A program made the position numbers and the translations under genes. Positions 15,766 to 24,066 of a DNA stretch of 47,283 nt are shown in pieces (the stretch's first letter is position 1; each line of letters begins with the position of its first letter). The notes beneath the pieces are model-generated. The model had not been told where the DNA came from. It worked only from the letters and a program-made list of their open reading frames with translations, and did no database searches. The stretch is from an uncultured Atopobiaceae bacterium (GTDB taxonomy: Bacteria > Actinomycetota > Coriobacteriia > Coriobacteriales > Atopobiaceae): assembly GCA_944320975.1 (NCBI GenBank), contig CALUJM010000017.1, forward strand, positions 1 through 47,283. Direction: 5' to 3'.

Positions 15766-15921
15766 TCCTGTTTAATTGGAGATCTTAAGACACTCTGGCA
15801 TCTTTTCTGAGTCTAATTTGCTCTTTTGTCGCATTGTCTGCACTCCGAAGTATTGCTGCCGGTTTTCCAGGATCGATCATTACCCGGTGGTGGCAACACC
15901 CATCCTTGTGACGCATCAATA

Positions 15922-15954
15922 GCCTGTACCCATCTGACGGGTGCGGGCTTTTTT
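15922..15954 (+). terminator. Strong intrinsic terminator at end of polysaccharide operon
   Basis: The arms GCCTGTACCC (15922-15931) and GGGTGCGGGC (15939-15948) form a full 10-bp stem with two G-U pairs and a seven-base loop, followed by six T residues. The surrounding 15766-15987 is AT-rich and has no gene. The scaffold gene starts 33 bases after the T-run and I see no promoter between, so phage genes downstream would depend on read-through or antitermination. A second hairpin, GCGGGC/GCCCGC (15943-15963), overlaps the terminator and could act as an alternative fold. Confidence 0.85.
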
Positions 15955-15987
15955 CTTGCCCGCTGGTAGAGGAAGGCGGGCTTTCCT

Positions 15988-16599
15988 ATGGGCGGAGACA
16001 GCGGTGGCGCGGCGGTGCGCGGGCAAGCGCAGACGGGTACGCAGGGCGCGGCGGAGCAGGAGACGGCGGCAGCGCAGGTAGCGGCTGGCAGAGCCGATGG
16101 CGCTGCGGGCGACGGCGCTGGCGGAGCTGCGGCTGCGGGCGTAGGCGGCGCTGCGAGCAGTGCGGGTGCGATGGCCGAGGCCGGCGGCGATGCGGCCGGG
16201 AAAGCGCGCGCCGATTACGAGAAGGCGCTGGCCGAGCGCGACGCGAGAATCGCGGAGCTGGAGGCAGGGATCGCCGAGGCGGCCAAGACCGCCGAGGGCG
16301 CCGAGGCCCTGCGCGCGGAGATGGACGAGCTGCGGCGCCAGGGCGAGGAGCAGCGGGTGAGCTTCGAGCTGCAGCTGGCAGGCGCGCGCAACGTGAAGGC
16401 GGCGACGGCGCTCCTCCCCGATTACGACAACGACATCGAGAAGCTGAAGGAGGCGGAGCCGTGGCTGTTCGCGGACGCGGCCCCGAGGCATACCGGGAAG
16501 ACCGGGCTGCCGAACGCCGGGGCTGCGTCCGACGAGGGCAAGACGGTGAGGCGCTGGCGTGAGATCGCGGGACTCCCCGCTGAGAAGGACGGTGAGTGA
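15988..16599 (+). CDS. Phage capsid scaffolding protein (GP20-like)
   Basis: This 203-residue scaffold protein guides capsid shell assembly and is then expelled. An Ala/Gly-rich disordered N-terminus (about 70 residues) is followed by a coiled coil (KARADYEKALAERDARIAEL onward, to about residue 125). A C-terminal part with LQLAGARNVKAATALLPDYD and EAEPWLF is a hallmark of the GP20 scaffold family. AGAGGAAGG precedes the ATG. The stop overlaps the capsid start. It would normally follow portal and minor head genes, which here lie 13.8 kb upstream or are absent. Confidence 0.8.
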   Translation: MGGDSGGAAVRGQAQTGTQGAAEQETAAAQVAAGRADGAAGDGAGGAAAAGVGGAASSAGAMAEAGGDAAGKARADYEKALAERDARIAELEAGIAEAAKTAEGAEALRAEMDELRRQGEEQRVSFELQLAGARNVKAATALLPDYDNDIEKLKEAEPWLFADAAPRHTGKTGLPNAGAASDEGKTVRRWREIAGLPAEKDGE

Positions 16600-17618
16600 T
16601 GATGGCCAATTCGATCGCCTTTGTTCGCAACTACACGAGCGTAATCGACGAGGTGTACCAGCGGGCGGCGGCGTCCGGCTGCCTGAACTCGCCCCGGCGC
16701 ATGGCCCGCGCGGGGCGCAACGCCCGCGAGATCATGATCCCGAAGATCGAGGTGACGGGGCTCGGGGACTACACGCGCAACGTGGGGTACAAGACCGGAT
16801 CCATCACCTACGAGTTCGAGACCAAGACGTTCAACTACGACCGCGGCATACGCCTTCTGGCCGACGTGATGGACGTCGAGGAGGCCGGCGTGCTGGACTG
16901 CTTCGTGGAGGCGGGATCCGAGCTGCAGCGCGTGCAGGTTGCGCCGGAGGCGGACGCGTTCACGTTCGCGGAGATCGCGGGGCACGAGGGCGTGGAGAGC
17001 GCAGAGGTCGACTACGCGGATGCCGAGGCCGAGGACATCCTTGCCGACCTGCGCGGCGTGACGTCCGAGATGGACGAGTTGCAGGTCTCGACCGGCAGCC
17101 GCATCCTGTTCATCACGCCGACGCTCAAGGGCGTGCTGGACGACTTCTCCCAGGCCAACCCGGCGCGCAGCAACCGCGTGCTGACGCGCTTCAACCGCAT
17201 CGTGGAGGTGCCGCAGGTCAGGTTCTGGACCGCGATCGACCTGCTCTCCGGCGAGGAGGACCAGTTCGGGTACCGGCGTGCCGAGGGCGAGTACGTGCTC
17301 ACGGAGGACGATGCCATCGTGAGCGGCAAGACGTACTACACGAAGAGCGGCGAGACCTATACGCCGGTGTCCTCGCCCGCCTCGGGAAGCCTGTCCTCCT
17401 ACTACGAGCTCGTGGGCGCGGGCGCGCCGATCAACTACATGGTGGTGGAGCGCAGCGCCGTCATCAAGTTCGACAAGCACGTGGCCTCGCGTGTCTTCTC
17501 ACCCGACGAGCTGGAGGCGCTGGACAGCTACATGATGAAGTACCGCAAGTACGGCATCGTGGAGCTGCTCGACAACAAGCTGGACGGCGTGCGCGTATCC
17601 CGCGCGCCGCTGGCGTGA
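16599..17618 (+). CDS. Phage major capsid protein
   Basis: This protein of about 339 residues directly follows the scaffold gene, as expected for the shell protein. It shows the elements of an HK97-fold capsid protein of the coat-protein group: an N-terminal segment with IMIPKIEVTGLGDYTRN, an E-loop-like GYKTGSITYEFETKTFNYDRG, a spine helix region, SRILFITPTLKGVLDDF, and a C-terminal INYMVVERSAVIKFDKH strand. A Tyr/Ser-rich insert (about 235-275) may be a surface domain. The start at 16599 overlaps the scaffold stop; a GTG three bases upstream and an ATG three bases downstream are alternatives. Confidence 0.85.
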   Translation: MMANSIAFVRNYTSVIDEVYQRAAASGCLNSPRRMARAGRNAREIMIPKIEVTGLGDYTRNVGYKTGSITYEFETKTFNYDRGIRLLADVMDVEEAGVLDCFVEAGSELQRVQVAPEADAFTFAEIAGHEGVESAEVDYADAEAEDILADLRGVTSEMDELQVSTGSRILFITPTLKGVLDDFSQANPARSNRVLTRFNRIVEVPQVRFWTAIDLLSGEEDQFGYRRAEGEYVLTEDDAIVSGKTYYTKSGETYTPVSSPASGSLSSYYELVGAGAPINYMVVERSAVIKFDKHVASRVFSPDELEALDSYMMKYRKYGIVELLDNKLDGVRVSRAPLA

Positions 17619-18001
17619 CGGGCGGGCTGACGGGCGCGGCGGGCTGCGGCCCCGCGCCCGTCTCCTATGACTTCTACCAGGACGGGTACGGCGGGGCACT
17701 GGTGGCAGCGGACTTCTCCGAGGTGATGCCCGCAGCCGTGCGCATGGTCGGGTCGCTCACCGACGCGCGCGAGGTGCAGGGCGGTTGGGGCGACGATCAA
17801 GTGGACGCCTGGCGGCGCGCCGTCTGCGCGGCGGCGGACGCCTTCGCCGAGTACGGCGAGGGGCGCGTGGGCGGCTTCTCGATAGGATCCTTCTCCGTGA
17901 CGAACTACCGCGACGACGGGACGACCGGCGCCGAAGTGGCGCGGGAGGCCGCGCTTTCGGAGCTCGCGGGGACGGGCCTCTGTTGGAGCGGGGTGAGGTA
18001 G
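17615..18001 (+). CDS. Head-tail connector protein (adaptor-like)
   Basis: This protein of about 128 residues starts with GTG inside the capsid stop (GTGA). It contains DFYQDGYGG near the N-terminus, a helical core with WRRAVCAAADAFAEYGEG, and GSFSVTNY. The position directly after the capsid and the largely helical makeup fit the SPP1 gp15/HK97 gp6 adaptor class that joins portal to tail. The specific family is not certain from sequence alone. Confidence 0.7.
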   Translation: MTGGLTGAAGCGPAPVSYDFYQDGYGGALVAADFSEVMPAAVRMVGSLTDAREVQGGWGDDQVDAWRRAVCAAADAFAEYGEGRVGGFSIGSFSVTNYRDDGTTGAEVAREAALSELAGTGLCWSGVR

Positions 18002-18331
18002 ATGCGCTACCTGCGGCCGATACCGAGACGGCTCCTTCCCGACGACATGATCGTGTGGCCGGCGGTGGGCGACGGGACGTACGGGCCGTCCGTGCTGGTG
18101 AGGCACGTGCGCTTCGAGCGCACGGAGTCCGCCGTGGACGACGCCCACCGCAGCGCGGACGGCGGAGCGGGCCGGATCTTCGTTGACGCGGCGAGCTCGG
18201 AGGGCGCCTTCGAGGTTCCCGCGGGATCGCGCGTGCTGGTGGGCGCGGGGCCGAGCGTGCACGTGCTCAGGTGCCGGCGCTGCTGCGTGGTGCGCGGGCA
18301 CGTGCACCACTGGGAACTGGAGGTGGGCTGA
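18002..18331 (+). CDS. Minor capsid/head-closure protein
   Basis: This 109-residue protein opens MRYLRPIPRRLLPDDM, typical of the putative minor capsid protein family found as the second connector of lactococcal and streptococcal siphophages (stopper position). Beta strands dominate, and a Cys pair (CRRCC) lies near the C-terminus. It follows the adaptor gene without a gap and overlaps the next gene by one base (TGATG). A role in closing the portal channel before tail joining is inferred from position. Confidence 0.7.
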   Translation: MRYLRPIPRRLLPDDMIVWPAVGDGTYGPSVLVRHVRFERTESAVDDAHRSADGGAGRIFVDAASSEGAFEVPAGSRVLVGAGPSVHVLRCRRCCVVRGHVHHWELEVG

Positions 18332-18729
18332 TGGCTCCTTGCGGAGAGGTCGCGGGCGCGGTGGCGTCGATGCTCTTTGCGTTGGGGTTTGCGGGCGTGT
18401 TCTGCGCGCCGCCCTCGGCGGGGTTTTGCGCCGAGCCGATTGTGGTTTCCCAGGGGGCCTTCGCGCGGGAAGCGCGCCTGGCTGACGGCGGCGAGCGCGG
18501 GCGCGTGGACGTCGATGTGCTCGCGTGCCGAGAGGATGCCGGCGCCGCCGAGGCAGTTTGCCTGGCTGCCGAGCGGGCGCTGCGCGGGGCGGCGTGGCCG
18601 ATCGACGTCGACGGGGTGAGGATCGCCTCGGTGGACTCCGGCGGCGCCGGGCCGCGCGGGCGCGACGGGTCCGGGCGGTGGCTATGGGGGTTCACCTTGA
18701 TCTGCACGGTGGTGAGGCATGTTGGGTAA
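18331..18729 (+). CDS. Minor capsid/tail-joining protein
   Basis: This protein of about 132 residues starts at the ATG overlapping the previous stop. Its C-terminal half (VDVDVLACREDAG, then helix AAERALRG and WGFTLICTVVRH) has the beta-alpha pattern of the tail-to-head joining proteins that come third in this connector series. An unusual hydrophobic N-terminus (VASMLFALGFAGVFCAPPSA) looks like a membrane segment and is odd for a virion protein; the true start may be further in. Tail tube genes should follow but do not. Confidence 0.6.
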   Translation: MAPCGEVAGAVASMLFALGFAGVFCAPPSAGFCAEPIVVSQGAFAREARLADGGERGRVDVDVLACREDAGAAEAVCLAAERALRGAAWPIDVDGVRIASVDSGGAGPRGRDGSGRWLWGFTLICTVVRHVG

Positions 18730-18901
18730 CGGGCATGGACGCGGGCGCGGTGACCGCGGTCGCGACGATCATATAAAGGGGCCGGCTCGGCGCGATGCGC
18801 GGCGGGACGATGGCCGGCTCGGCGCCTCCGAGACCGACCGGTTGGGCCGCGAGCAGCAGCGGCGCGCCACCGCGTACGGGCGCGCCCGGGGGCGGCTGTG
18901 A
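18719..18901 (+). CDS. Possible 60-residue ORF at site of missing tail genes
   Basis: This frame overlaps the end of the previous gene and the start of Dit (stop TGA overlaps GTGA). It is extremely rich in Arg, Gly and Asp and matches no phage family I know. It fills the gap where major tail protein, chaperones and tape measure are expected. It may be a chimera of two deletion ends, or non-coding. A shorter frame (18734-18775, 13 codons) also exists. Confidence 0.3.
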   Translation: MLGNGHGRGRGDRGRDDHIKGPARRDARRDDGRLGASETDRLGREQQRRATAYGRARGRL

Positions 18902-19614
18902 GCGGGTTTTCCTACGCGGGGCGCGACTTCTCCCCGTACGTGCAGGCGGAGCTTGAGGAGCCGGCCGCGCACGCCCTGGAGCCGCGTGCGTTCCCGGTGC
19001 CCGGCAGGCCCGGCGCGCTGCTTTTGGGCTGCGAGCTGCCGCCGCGCGAGGTGCGGCTGCGGCTGCACCTGGACGCGGGGTCGCAGATGACGGCGGGCGA
19101 GCTGTCGCGCCTGCGGGCGCTGCTGCGGGCGTGGCTCTGCGCGCCCGGAGGCGGGGACCTTGTCGTCCCCGGCGAGGGCGCGCTCACGTGGCGCGACGCG
19201 GTGGTGACGGGCGTCTCGGACTGGGACAACCTTTTCGAGGGCGGCTCGTGCGCCGTGGATTTCACGTGCTACGACCCGGTGGCGTACGGTGCGGGGCGCT
19301 CCTGCGCGGGGACGGAGCTCGAGGTGCTGGGCACCTGGCCGACGCTGCCTGTGATGACGCTGACGGCGACGGCCGGCTCCGCCGTGAAGGTGGCGGACGA
19401 CGCCGGGCGCTTCGTGCTAGTCGAGCGGGAGTTCTTCTCCGGCGACGAGGTGGTGATGGACTTCGCCGCCGAGTCCGTGACGGTGGGCGGCGAGGACGCC
19501 TCCGCCGACGTGGGCGTGGGGAGCGCGTTCTTCTCGCTGGCCCCCGGCGCGCACGTCCTGACGTTCTCCGGGTGCTCGGCGCACGAGGCGGCATGGACGG
19601 AGAGGTGGCTGTAG
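18898..19614 (+). CDS. Distal tail protein (Dit)
   Basis: This 238-residue protein opens SGFSYAGRDFSPYV and follows with an FPVPGRPG-type loop, the typical N-terminal belt domain of Dit proteins, which form the hexameric hub joining tail tube to baseplate. A C-terminal galectin-like part covers about residues 135-238 (TLTATAGSAVKVADDAG to the end). The start is GTG. It is followed at once by the Tal gene. Without a tail tube gene in the window, its assembly partner is missing. Confidence 0.8.
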   Translation: MSGFSYAGRDFSPYVQAELEEPAAHALEPRAFPVPGRPGALLLGCELPPREVRLRLHLDAGSQMTAGELSRLRALLRAWLCAPGGGDLVVPGEGALTWRDAVVTGVSDWDNLFEGGSCAVDFTCYDPVAYGAGRSCAGTELEVLGTWPTLPVMTLTATAGSAVKVADDAGRFVLVEREFFSGDEVVMDFAAESVTVGGEDASADVGVGSAFFSLAPGAHVLTFSGCSAHEAAWTERWL

Positions 19615-20808
19615 ATGGTTCCGGCGATCTACCTCTTCGACCGCTTCGACAGCCCGCTGGGGATCCTGTCTGCCGCGGGTTCGCTCACGCACACCGAGGA
19701 GCTGGGCGGCGAGGACACGATCGAGTTCGACTGCGCGGCGGCGCCCGAGAAGGGGTCCCGCCTGCTGTGGCGAGACCCCGAGGACGGCGCCTGGCGCGAG
19801 CACGTGGTGGTGCGCACCGACGAGCCGCTCACGGGCCCCGCGCGGGTGTACGCCGAGTCCTCCATAAGCGAGCTTCTGGGCGACTTCATCGAGGAGGAGC
19901 GCCTGTCCGCGAAGACCGCCGCCGAGGCTCTTGCCGCCGTGCTGGCGCACACGCGCTGGGTTGCGGGGACGGTTGGCGCGGGCGACGCGCGGCACGGCTG
20001 TTTGCTCTACCACGTGAACGCGCTCGCCGCGCTGAGGCGCGTCGAGGAGGTCTGGGGCGGCGAGCTCGAGTGCTCGATAGCCGTGGAGGACGGGCGCGTC
20101 GCCGGGCGCACGGTGTCGCTGCCCGCGCGGCGCGGGGGCTGGCGCGGCGCGCGGCTCACGCGCGGCAAGGGGCTCATAGCCTGCACGCGCACGGTGCTGG
20201 AGGACGAGGTGTTCACGGCGCTCTACGGCTTCGGGCGCGGGCTGCCGGCCCTGGACGAGAGCGGCGAGCATACCGGCGGCTACACCAGGCGGCTTACCTT
20301 CGGCGCCGTGAACAACGGCGTGAACTGGGTGGGCAGCGACGAGGCGCGCCTGGCATGGGGGCGGCCCGACGGCGCCGGGGGCCGGGCGCACCGGTTCGGA
20401 TGCGTGGTGTTCGCCGACTGCGAGGACGCCTCCGAGCTGAAGGCGCTCACGGAGGCGGAGCTTGCGCGGGTGAGCCGTCCCCGCGTGGCCTACGAGGCCG
20501 AGGCGGCTCGTGTCTGCGGCTGCGGCTTCGTGGGGCTGGGAGACAACGTCGCGGTGTGCGACGACGCGCGGGTGCCGCCGTGGCGGTTCACGGCGCGATG
20601 CGTGCGGCGCGTGCGGGAGCTCGGCGCGGGCGGGATCGTGCGCCGGCTTGGGCTGGGGGCCGTTGAGCGCACGTCGTGGTCGGCATCGGCCGACGTGGCG
20701 GCGCGCGTGGCCACGGTCGAGGAGGCGGCTTCCGCCGCCGGTGAGGCGGCCGCCGCAGCCGCCGGCGCGGTCTCATCCCTGGAGGATCTGAGCGAGATGG
20801 AGTTCTGA
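19615..20808 (+). CDS. Tail-associated protein Tal (prophage tail endopeptidase-like)
   Basis: This 397-residue protein belongs to the prophage tail/minor structural family (Tal, gp27-like hub). It opens with [12 protein letters not shown], then the hub-domain strands [14 protein letters not shown] and [10 protein letters not shown], and the [12 protein letters not shown] turn typical of the family. A central [20 protein letters not shown] segment leads into a coiled C-terminal tail, [20 protein letters not shown]. It lacks a visible peptidase domain. The last seven residues, DLSEMEF, are identical to the last seven of the next protein. Confidence 0.8.
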   Translation: MVPAIYLFDRFDSPLGILSAAGSLTHTEELGGEDTIEFDCAAAPEKGSRLLWRDPEDGAWREHVVVRTDEPLTGPARVYAESSISELLGDFIEEERLSAKTAAEALAAVLAHTRWVAGTVGAGDARHGCLLYHVNALAALRRVEEVWGGELECSIAVEDGRVAGRTVSLPARRGGWRGARLTRGKGLIACTRTVLEDEVFTALYGFGRGLPALDESGEHTGGYTRRLTFGAVNNGVNWVGSDEARLAWGRPDGAGGRAHRFGCVVFADCEDASELKALTEAELARVSRPRVAYEAEAARVCGCGFVGLGDNVAVCDDARVPPWRFTARCVRRVRELGAGGIVRRLGLGAVERTSWSASADVAARVATVEEAASAAGEAAAAAAGAVSSLEDLSEMEF

Positions 20809-20809
20809 C

Positions 20810-22300
20810 ATGGCTGACGAGAAGACGTTCGCGCTTTCGGGCGACGGGCTGTACGAGGTGACGTGGGACGATGCCGACGCTCCGCTCGGCTTGCCGCTTC
20901 TGGCCTCGCCCGCAGACGCACGGGGGCGCGGCATGGACCTTTCCGTGGTGCGCGGCGGCGAGGCGGTCGACCTCACGGGCGCGTCCGCCTACCTGCTGTG
21001 GCGCCACCGCGAGGCGCGGGTGCGCGGGTGCGAGCCGTTCGAGGCGGTGGACGCCGAGCACGGCAGGTTCCGTGTGTTCTGGCCCGCCTCGATGGCGTGC
21101 GCGGAGGGCATGGTCGACGCGCAGGTGGTGGTCCGCGGCGGTGACGAGGCGATCTCGTCCGCGCCGTTCGCCGTGCGCGTTTCCGCTGCGCTTGCCGGCG
21201 TCGAGGGCTCGGGCGGCGACGGGTACTCGATGTTTCTGGAGGCGATCCGGAAGTTCGAGGAGGCAGACGAGCTGATCGACGATGCCGTCGAGAAGGCGCA
21301 GCAGGCGGCGTCCGCCGCGATCGCCGCCGCTACGGCTGCGGCCACGGCGGCGACCGAGGCGAAGGACGACCTGCTCGCGGCGGCGGAGCGCGGCGACTTC
21401 GACGGCGACCCGGGCGCCGACGGGCAGGACGGTGCCGACGGTCAGGACGGCGTGAGCCCGACGGCGAAGGTGGAGCAGACCGAGTCCGGCGCGCTCATCA
21501 CCGTGACGGACGCTTCCGGCATCACGACCGCGACGCTCGCGCACGGGCAGAAGGGCGACGCGCTCACGTTCGATGACCTCACCGATGAGCAGGTGGCGGC
21601 GCTGCGCGGCGAGAAGGGCGATACGGGCGACGCGTTCGAGTACTCCGACTTCACGCCCGAGCAGCTGGAGGCGCTGCGCGGGCCGGCCGGGGCGGACGGG
21701 GCCGACGGTGCGGACGGCATCAGCCCGCAGGTGTTCTTCGTCAGCTATCCCGAGGATGAGGGCATCAAGATCCAGATCTGGGACTACCAGCACGCGGAGG
21801 CGCGCGTGATCAGGCACGGCACGAGCTGCACGCACTCGTGGGACGGCACGGTGCTCACCGTGACGAGCGCGAGCGGGACGAGCTCGGCCGACCTCGCGGG
21901 GCCGAAGGGCGACAAGGGCGACCCCGGCGAAGCGTTCTCGTACTCGGACTTCACGGCGGAGCAGCTGGAGGCGCTGCGCGGGCCGGCGGGTGCCGACGGC
22001 GCAGACGGCGAGAACGGGGCCGACGGGGCCGATGCCGACATCGTGGGGGCGACCGCCACGGTGGACGGGTCCACGGGGACGCCCGCGGTCACCGTGACGA
22101 TGGGCGGTACGCCGGGGGCGCGGACGTTCGCGTTCGCCTTCTCGGGCCTCAAGGGCGAGGCCGGGGAGCCCGGGCCGCAGGGAAAGCCGGGCGCGGACGG
22201 GGCGCCGGGCAGCGCGCCCGACCTTTCCGCGTACGCGACGAAGGCCTATGTGGACCAGGCGATAGAAGGCCTGGACGATCTTTCCGAGATGGAGTTCTAG
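20810..22300 (+). CDS. BppU-like baseplate protein with collagen repeats
   Basis: This 496-residue protein begins with a BppU-type N-terminal beta domain (about residues 1-125) that would attach to Dit/Tal. An Ala-rich coiled coil follows (about 150-195), then collagen-like Gly-X-Y stretches at about 203-218, 298-310, 365-378, 395-410 and 448-470. Between them are copies of a module with YSDFT(P/A)[14 protein letters not shown]. Such triple-helical rods extend receptor-binding domains in Gram-positive phages. It ends DLSEMEF like the previous protein. The near-identical DNA of the two modules (about 21645-21715 and 21945-22015) could recombine and change rod length. Confidence 0.8.
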   Translation: MADEKTFALSGDGLYEVTWDDADAPLGLPLLASPADARGRGMDLSVVRGGEAVDLTGASAYLLWRHREARVRGCEPFEAVDAEHGRFRVFWPASMACAEGMVDAQVVVRGGDEAISSAPFAVRVSAALAGVEGSGGDGYSMFLEAIRKFEEADELIDDAVEKAQQAASAAIAAATAAATAATEAKDDLLAAAERGDFDGDPGADGQDGADGQDGVSPTAKVEQTESGALITVTDASGITTATLAHGQKGDALTFDDLTDEQVAALRGEKGDTGDAFEYSDFTPEQLEALRGPAGADGADGADGISPQVFFVSYPEDEGIKIQIWDYQHAEARVIRHGTSCTHSWDGTVLTVTSASGTSSADLAGPKGDKGDPGEAFSYSDFTAEQLEALRGPAGADGADGENGADGADADIVGATATVDGSTGTPAVTVTMGGTPGARTFAFAFSGLKGEAGEPGPQGKPGADGAPGSAPDLSAYATKAYVDQAIEGLDDLSEMEF

Positions 22301-23686
22301 ATGGCTGTAGGGACGGTTTCCAAGGCGCTTCTGACCGAGATCGCCAACGCGATCCGCGAGCAGAACGGGCAGCAGGTGCGCTACATGCCGCTGGAGATGA
22401 GCTCGCGGGTGCTGGAGATGGACGGGACGCGCGAGGGCGCGGGGCTCGTCGCCGCGCCCGAGGCGGGCACCGGGATCCTCTCCGAGGTCGTGTTCGAGCT
22501 CCTGGCCGACGCGATCCGCACGCAGAACGGGTCGGCGGCCACCTACACCCCCGCCGAGATGCCGGCGGCGATCCGCGCGCTCACATGGGACACGGGGGTC
22601 AAGATGCGCGCGCTGCTGCTCTCGGACGGGACGCTCGAGCTGAACTACCGCGACGGCCGGTCCTCCGACGTGGAGGGTGCGGTGATCCTGGAGGGATGGG
22701 AGATCCCGGCCGAGGGCTTCTCGTCCTCGAGCGACATCCCCTGGCGCACGAGGCGCAGCGAGGTGCTGCGGGCGCTGATAGACTCGGACTTCGCGGGCGG
22801 CGGCCTGACCAACGCGTCGCACCTGTTCCAAAGCCTGCAGCAGATGACCGAGGTGCGGGGGTTCGAGGCGCTCGAGGGCGCGATTAGCTTCGATCAGGTG
22901 TTCTCGAGCTGCCCTTCGCTGGAGAGCGTGTACGCGACCAGATGGGAGGAGCCTGCCGGCGAGCAGACGGGCAGCCTTGGCCTCTACGGGTGCAACCGCC
23001 TGGTGGGCGGGATGGGCTATTCGCCCGACTACGGCGAGGACATCGACGGGCACCTGGGGTTCGGCGAGGACGGTATCCTGACGGATCCCGCGGCCGATGC
23101 GCGCGAATGGGTGGCGTGCCACCTGTACGCCGACGGCGAGCTCGTGCTGACGCTGGATCCCGAGCCCGAGGAGGGACGCGAGGTCGCGCTGAGCTCGCGG
23201 ATGTGCGCGACGGCGCGCTACCGGGCGATCGGGTCGCGCGCCTGGGACGATGCCGGGGTGGACGTGCTGAAGGCGACGTTCTCCGAGGACCTGTCGGGGC
23301 TTACGTACGCGAACCTGTCGTACTGGTTCTACGCCGACGGTGAGATGACCGAGGTCGCCGGGCTCTCCAACCTGCCGGAGGTCCGGGAGATGCGCTACGC
23401 GTTCTCGAACTGCGACGGGCTCACCGAGCTCGACCTGTCCGGGTTTCCGACCGAGGGGCTCACGGACCTGTTCTACTGCTTCTCGGGGTGCTCGAACCTC
23501 ACGACGATCCGGGCGGACGCCGACTGGTCCCTCCCCGAGGGGTGCGAGGGGTCGAACATGTTCTACGGGTGCGACGCGCTCGTGGGCGGCGCGGGGACGG
23601 CGTGCGCGGAGAACGGGGGCGGCGTCGAGTTCTTCCGGATCGACGAGCCGCCGGGGGCTCCGGGGTATCTGACGGCGAAGGAGTAG
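22301..23686 (+). CDS. Receptor-binding tail protein with DUF285/BspA-like leucine-rich repeats
   Basis: This 461-residue protein has two copies of a short N-terminal repeat (LLTEIANAIREQNG near 10 and ELLADAIRTQNG near 66, each followed by YxPxEM). A central region follows, and then DUF285/BspA-type repeats, seen as EVAGLSNLPEVREMRYAFSN, DGLTELDLSGF and DLFYCFSGCSNLTTIRA, with FxxCxxL cores. BspA-like repeats often bind host surface molecules, so a receptor-binding role at the phage tail tip is likely. The last residues (FRIDEPPGAPGYLTAKE) resemble the ends of DUF285 proteins. It is the last structural gene before the lysis region. Confidence 0.75.
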   Translation: MAVGTVSKALLTEIANAIREQNGQQVRYMPLEMSSRVLEMDGTREGAGLVAAPEAGTGILSEVVFELLADAIRTQNGSAATYTPAEMPAAIRALTWDTGVKMRALLLSDGTLELNYRDGRSSDVEGAVILEGWEIPAEGFSSSSDIPWRTRRSEVLRALIDSDFAGGGLTNASHLFQSLQQMTEVRGFEALEGAISFDQVFSSCPSLESVYATRWEEPAGEQTGSLGLYGCNRLVGGMGYSPDYGEDIDGHLGFGEDGILTDPAADAREWVACHLYADGELVLTLDPEPEEGREVALSSRMCATARYRAIGSRAWDDAGVDVLKATFSEDLSGLTYANLSYWFYADGEMTEVAGLSNLPEVREMRYAFSNCDGLTELDLSGFPTEGLTDLFYCFSGCSNLTTIRADADWSLPEGCEGSNMFYGCDALVGGAGTACAENGGGVEFFRIDEPPGAPGYLTAKE

Positions 23687-23706
23687 AAGCTGGGAGCGGG
23701 AATGGC

Positions 23707-24066
23707 CTATCGGCCGTTGAGATAGGCCTTCCTGTCCGCCATGCACTTCCCGGCGAATGAACTCCCATGTCTGAGAGCGTCTGACATGAGCTCTCCAAAC
23801 CAGGAGTCCTTCTCCTCGCACAACGCGACAAGGTCCTTTATGCGCAGACGCATTGCGGTGTTTTCGCCAAGAAGCCGGGCGTTCACGCCCTTCTCGCGGA
23901 TGAAGCCGGCACCTAATGCCACGGTCGCCCCGGTGAGGACAATCTCGACGGCATGGTCTTTCGCGAAAGCGACCACCTCGCGGCCGCGCGAGCGCCACGC
24001 ACTCTCACTCGATTCGGTGCCCTGCATTCCCTGCTCGACCCGCTCTTCCTTGTTCATGTCTTCCAT
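23707..24066 (-). CDS. Membrane-anchored prophage cargo protein (moron candidate)
   Basis: This 119-residue protein is encoded against the direction of the late operon, between tail and holin genes, with its own lower-GC upstream region. A charged N-terminus (about 30 residues) is followed by a hydrophobic helix, AVEIVLTGATVALGAGFI (about 40-57), then a charged C-terminal part with a short helix and CEEKDSWF. I do not recognise the family. Reverse orientation, own regulatory palindrome and a membrane segment are the pattern of morons expressed from the prophage state, such as superinfection exclusion proteins; that function is inference only. Confidence 0.65.
   Translation of the reverse strand: MEDMNKEERVEQGMQGTESSESAWRSRGREVVAFAKDHAVEIVLTGATVALGAGFIREKGVNARLLGENTAMRLRIKDLVALCEEKDSWFGELMSDALRHGSSFAGKCMADRKAYLNGR

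Noticed and set aside
15943..15963. Hairpin GCGGGC/GCCCGC as an independent terminator
   Set aside because: It shares bases with the stronger terminator at 15922-15954 and encloses the T-run in its loop, so it is more likely an alternative fold than a separate terminator.
20588..23998. Long open frame of over 1100 codons on the minus strand across the tail genes
   Set aside because: It is Arg/Pro/Val/His-rich, lies opposite four well-recognised tail genes and has no family pattern. High GC in third codon positions keeps the antisense frame open.
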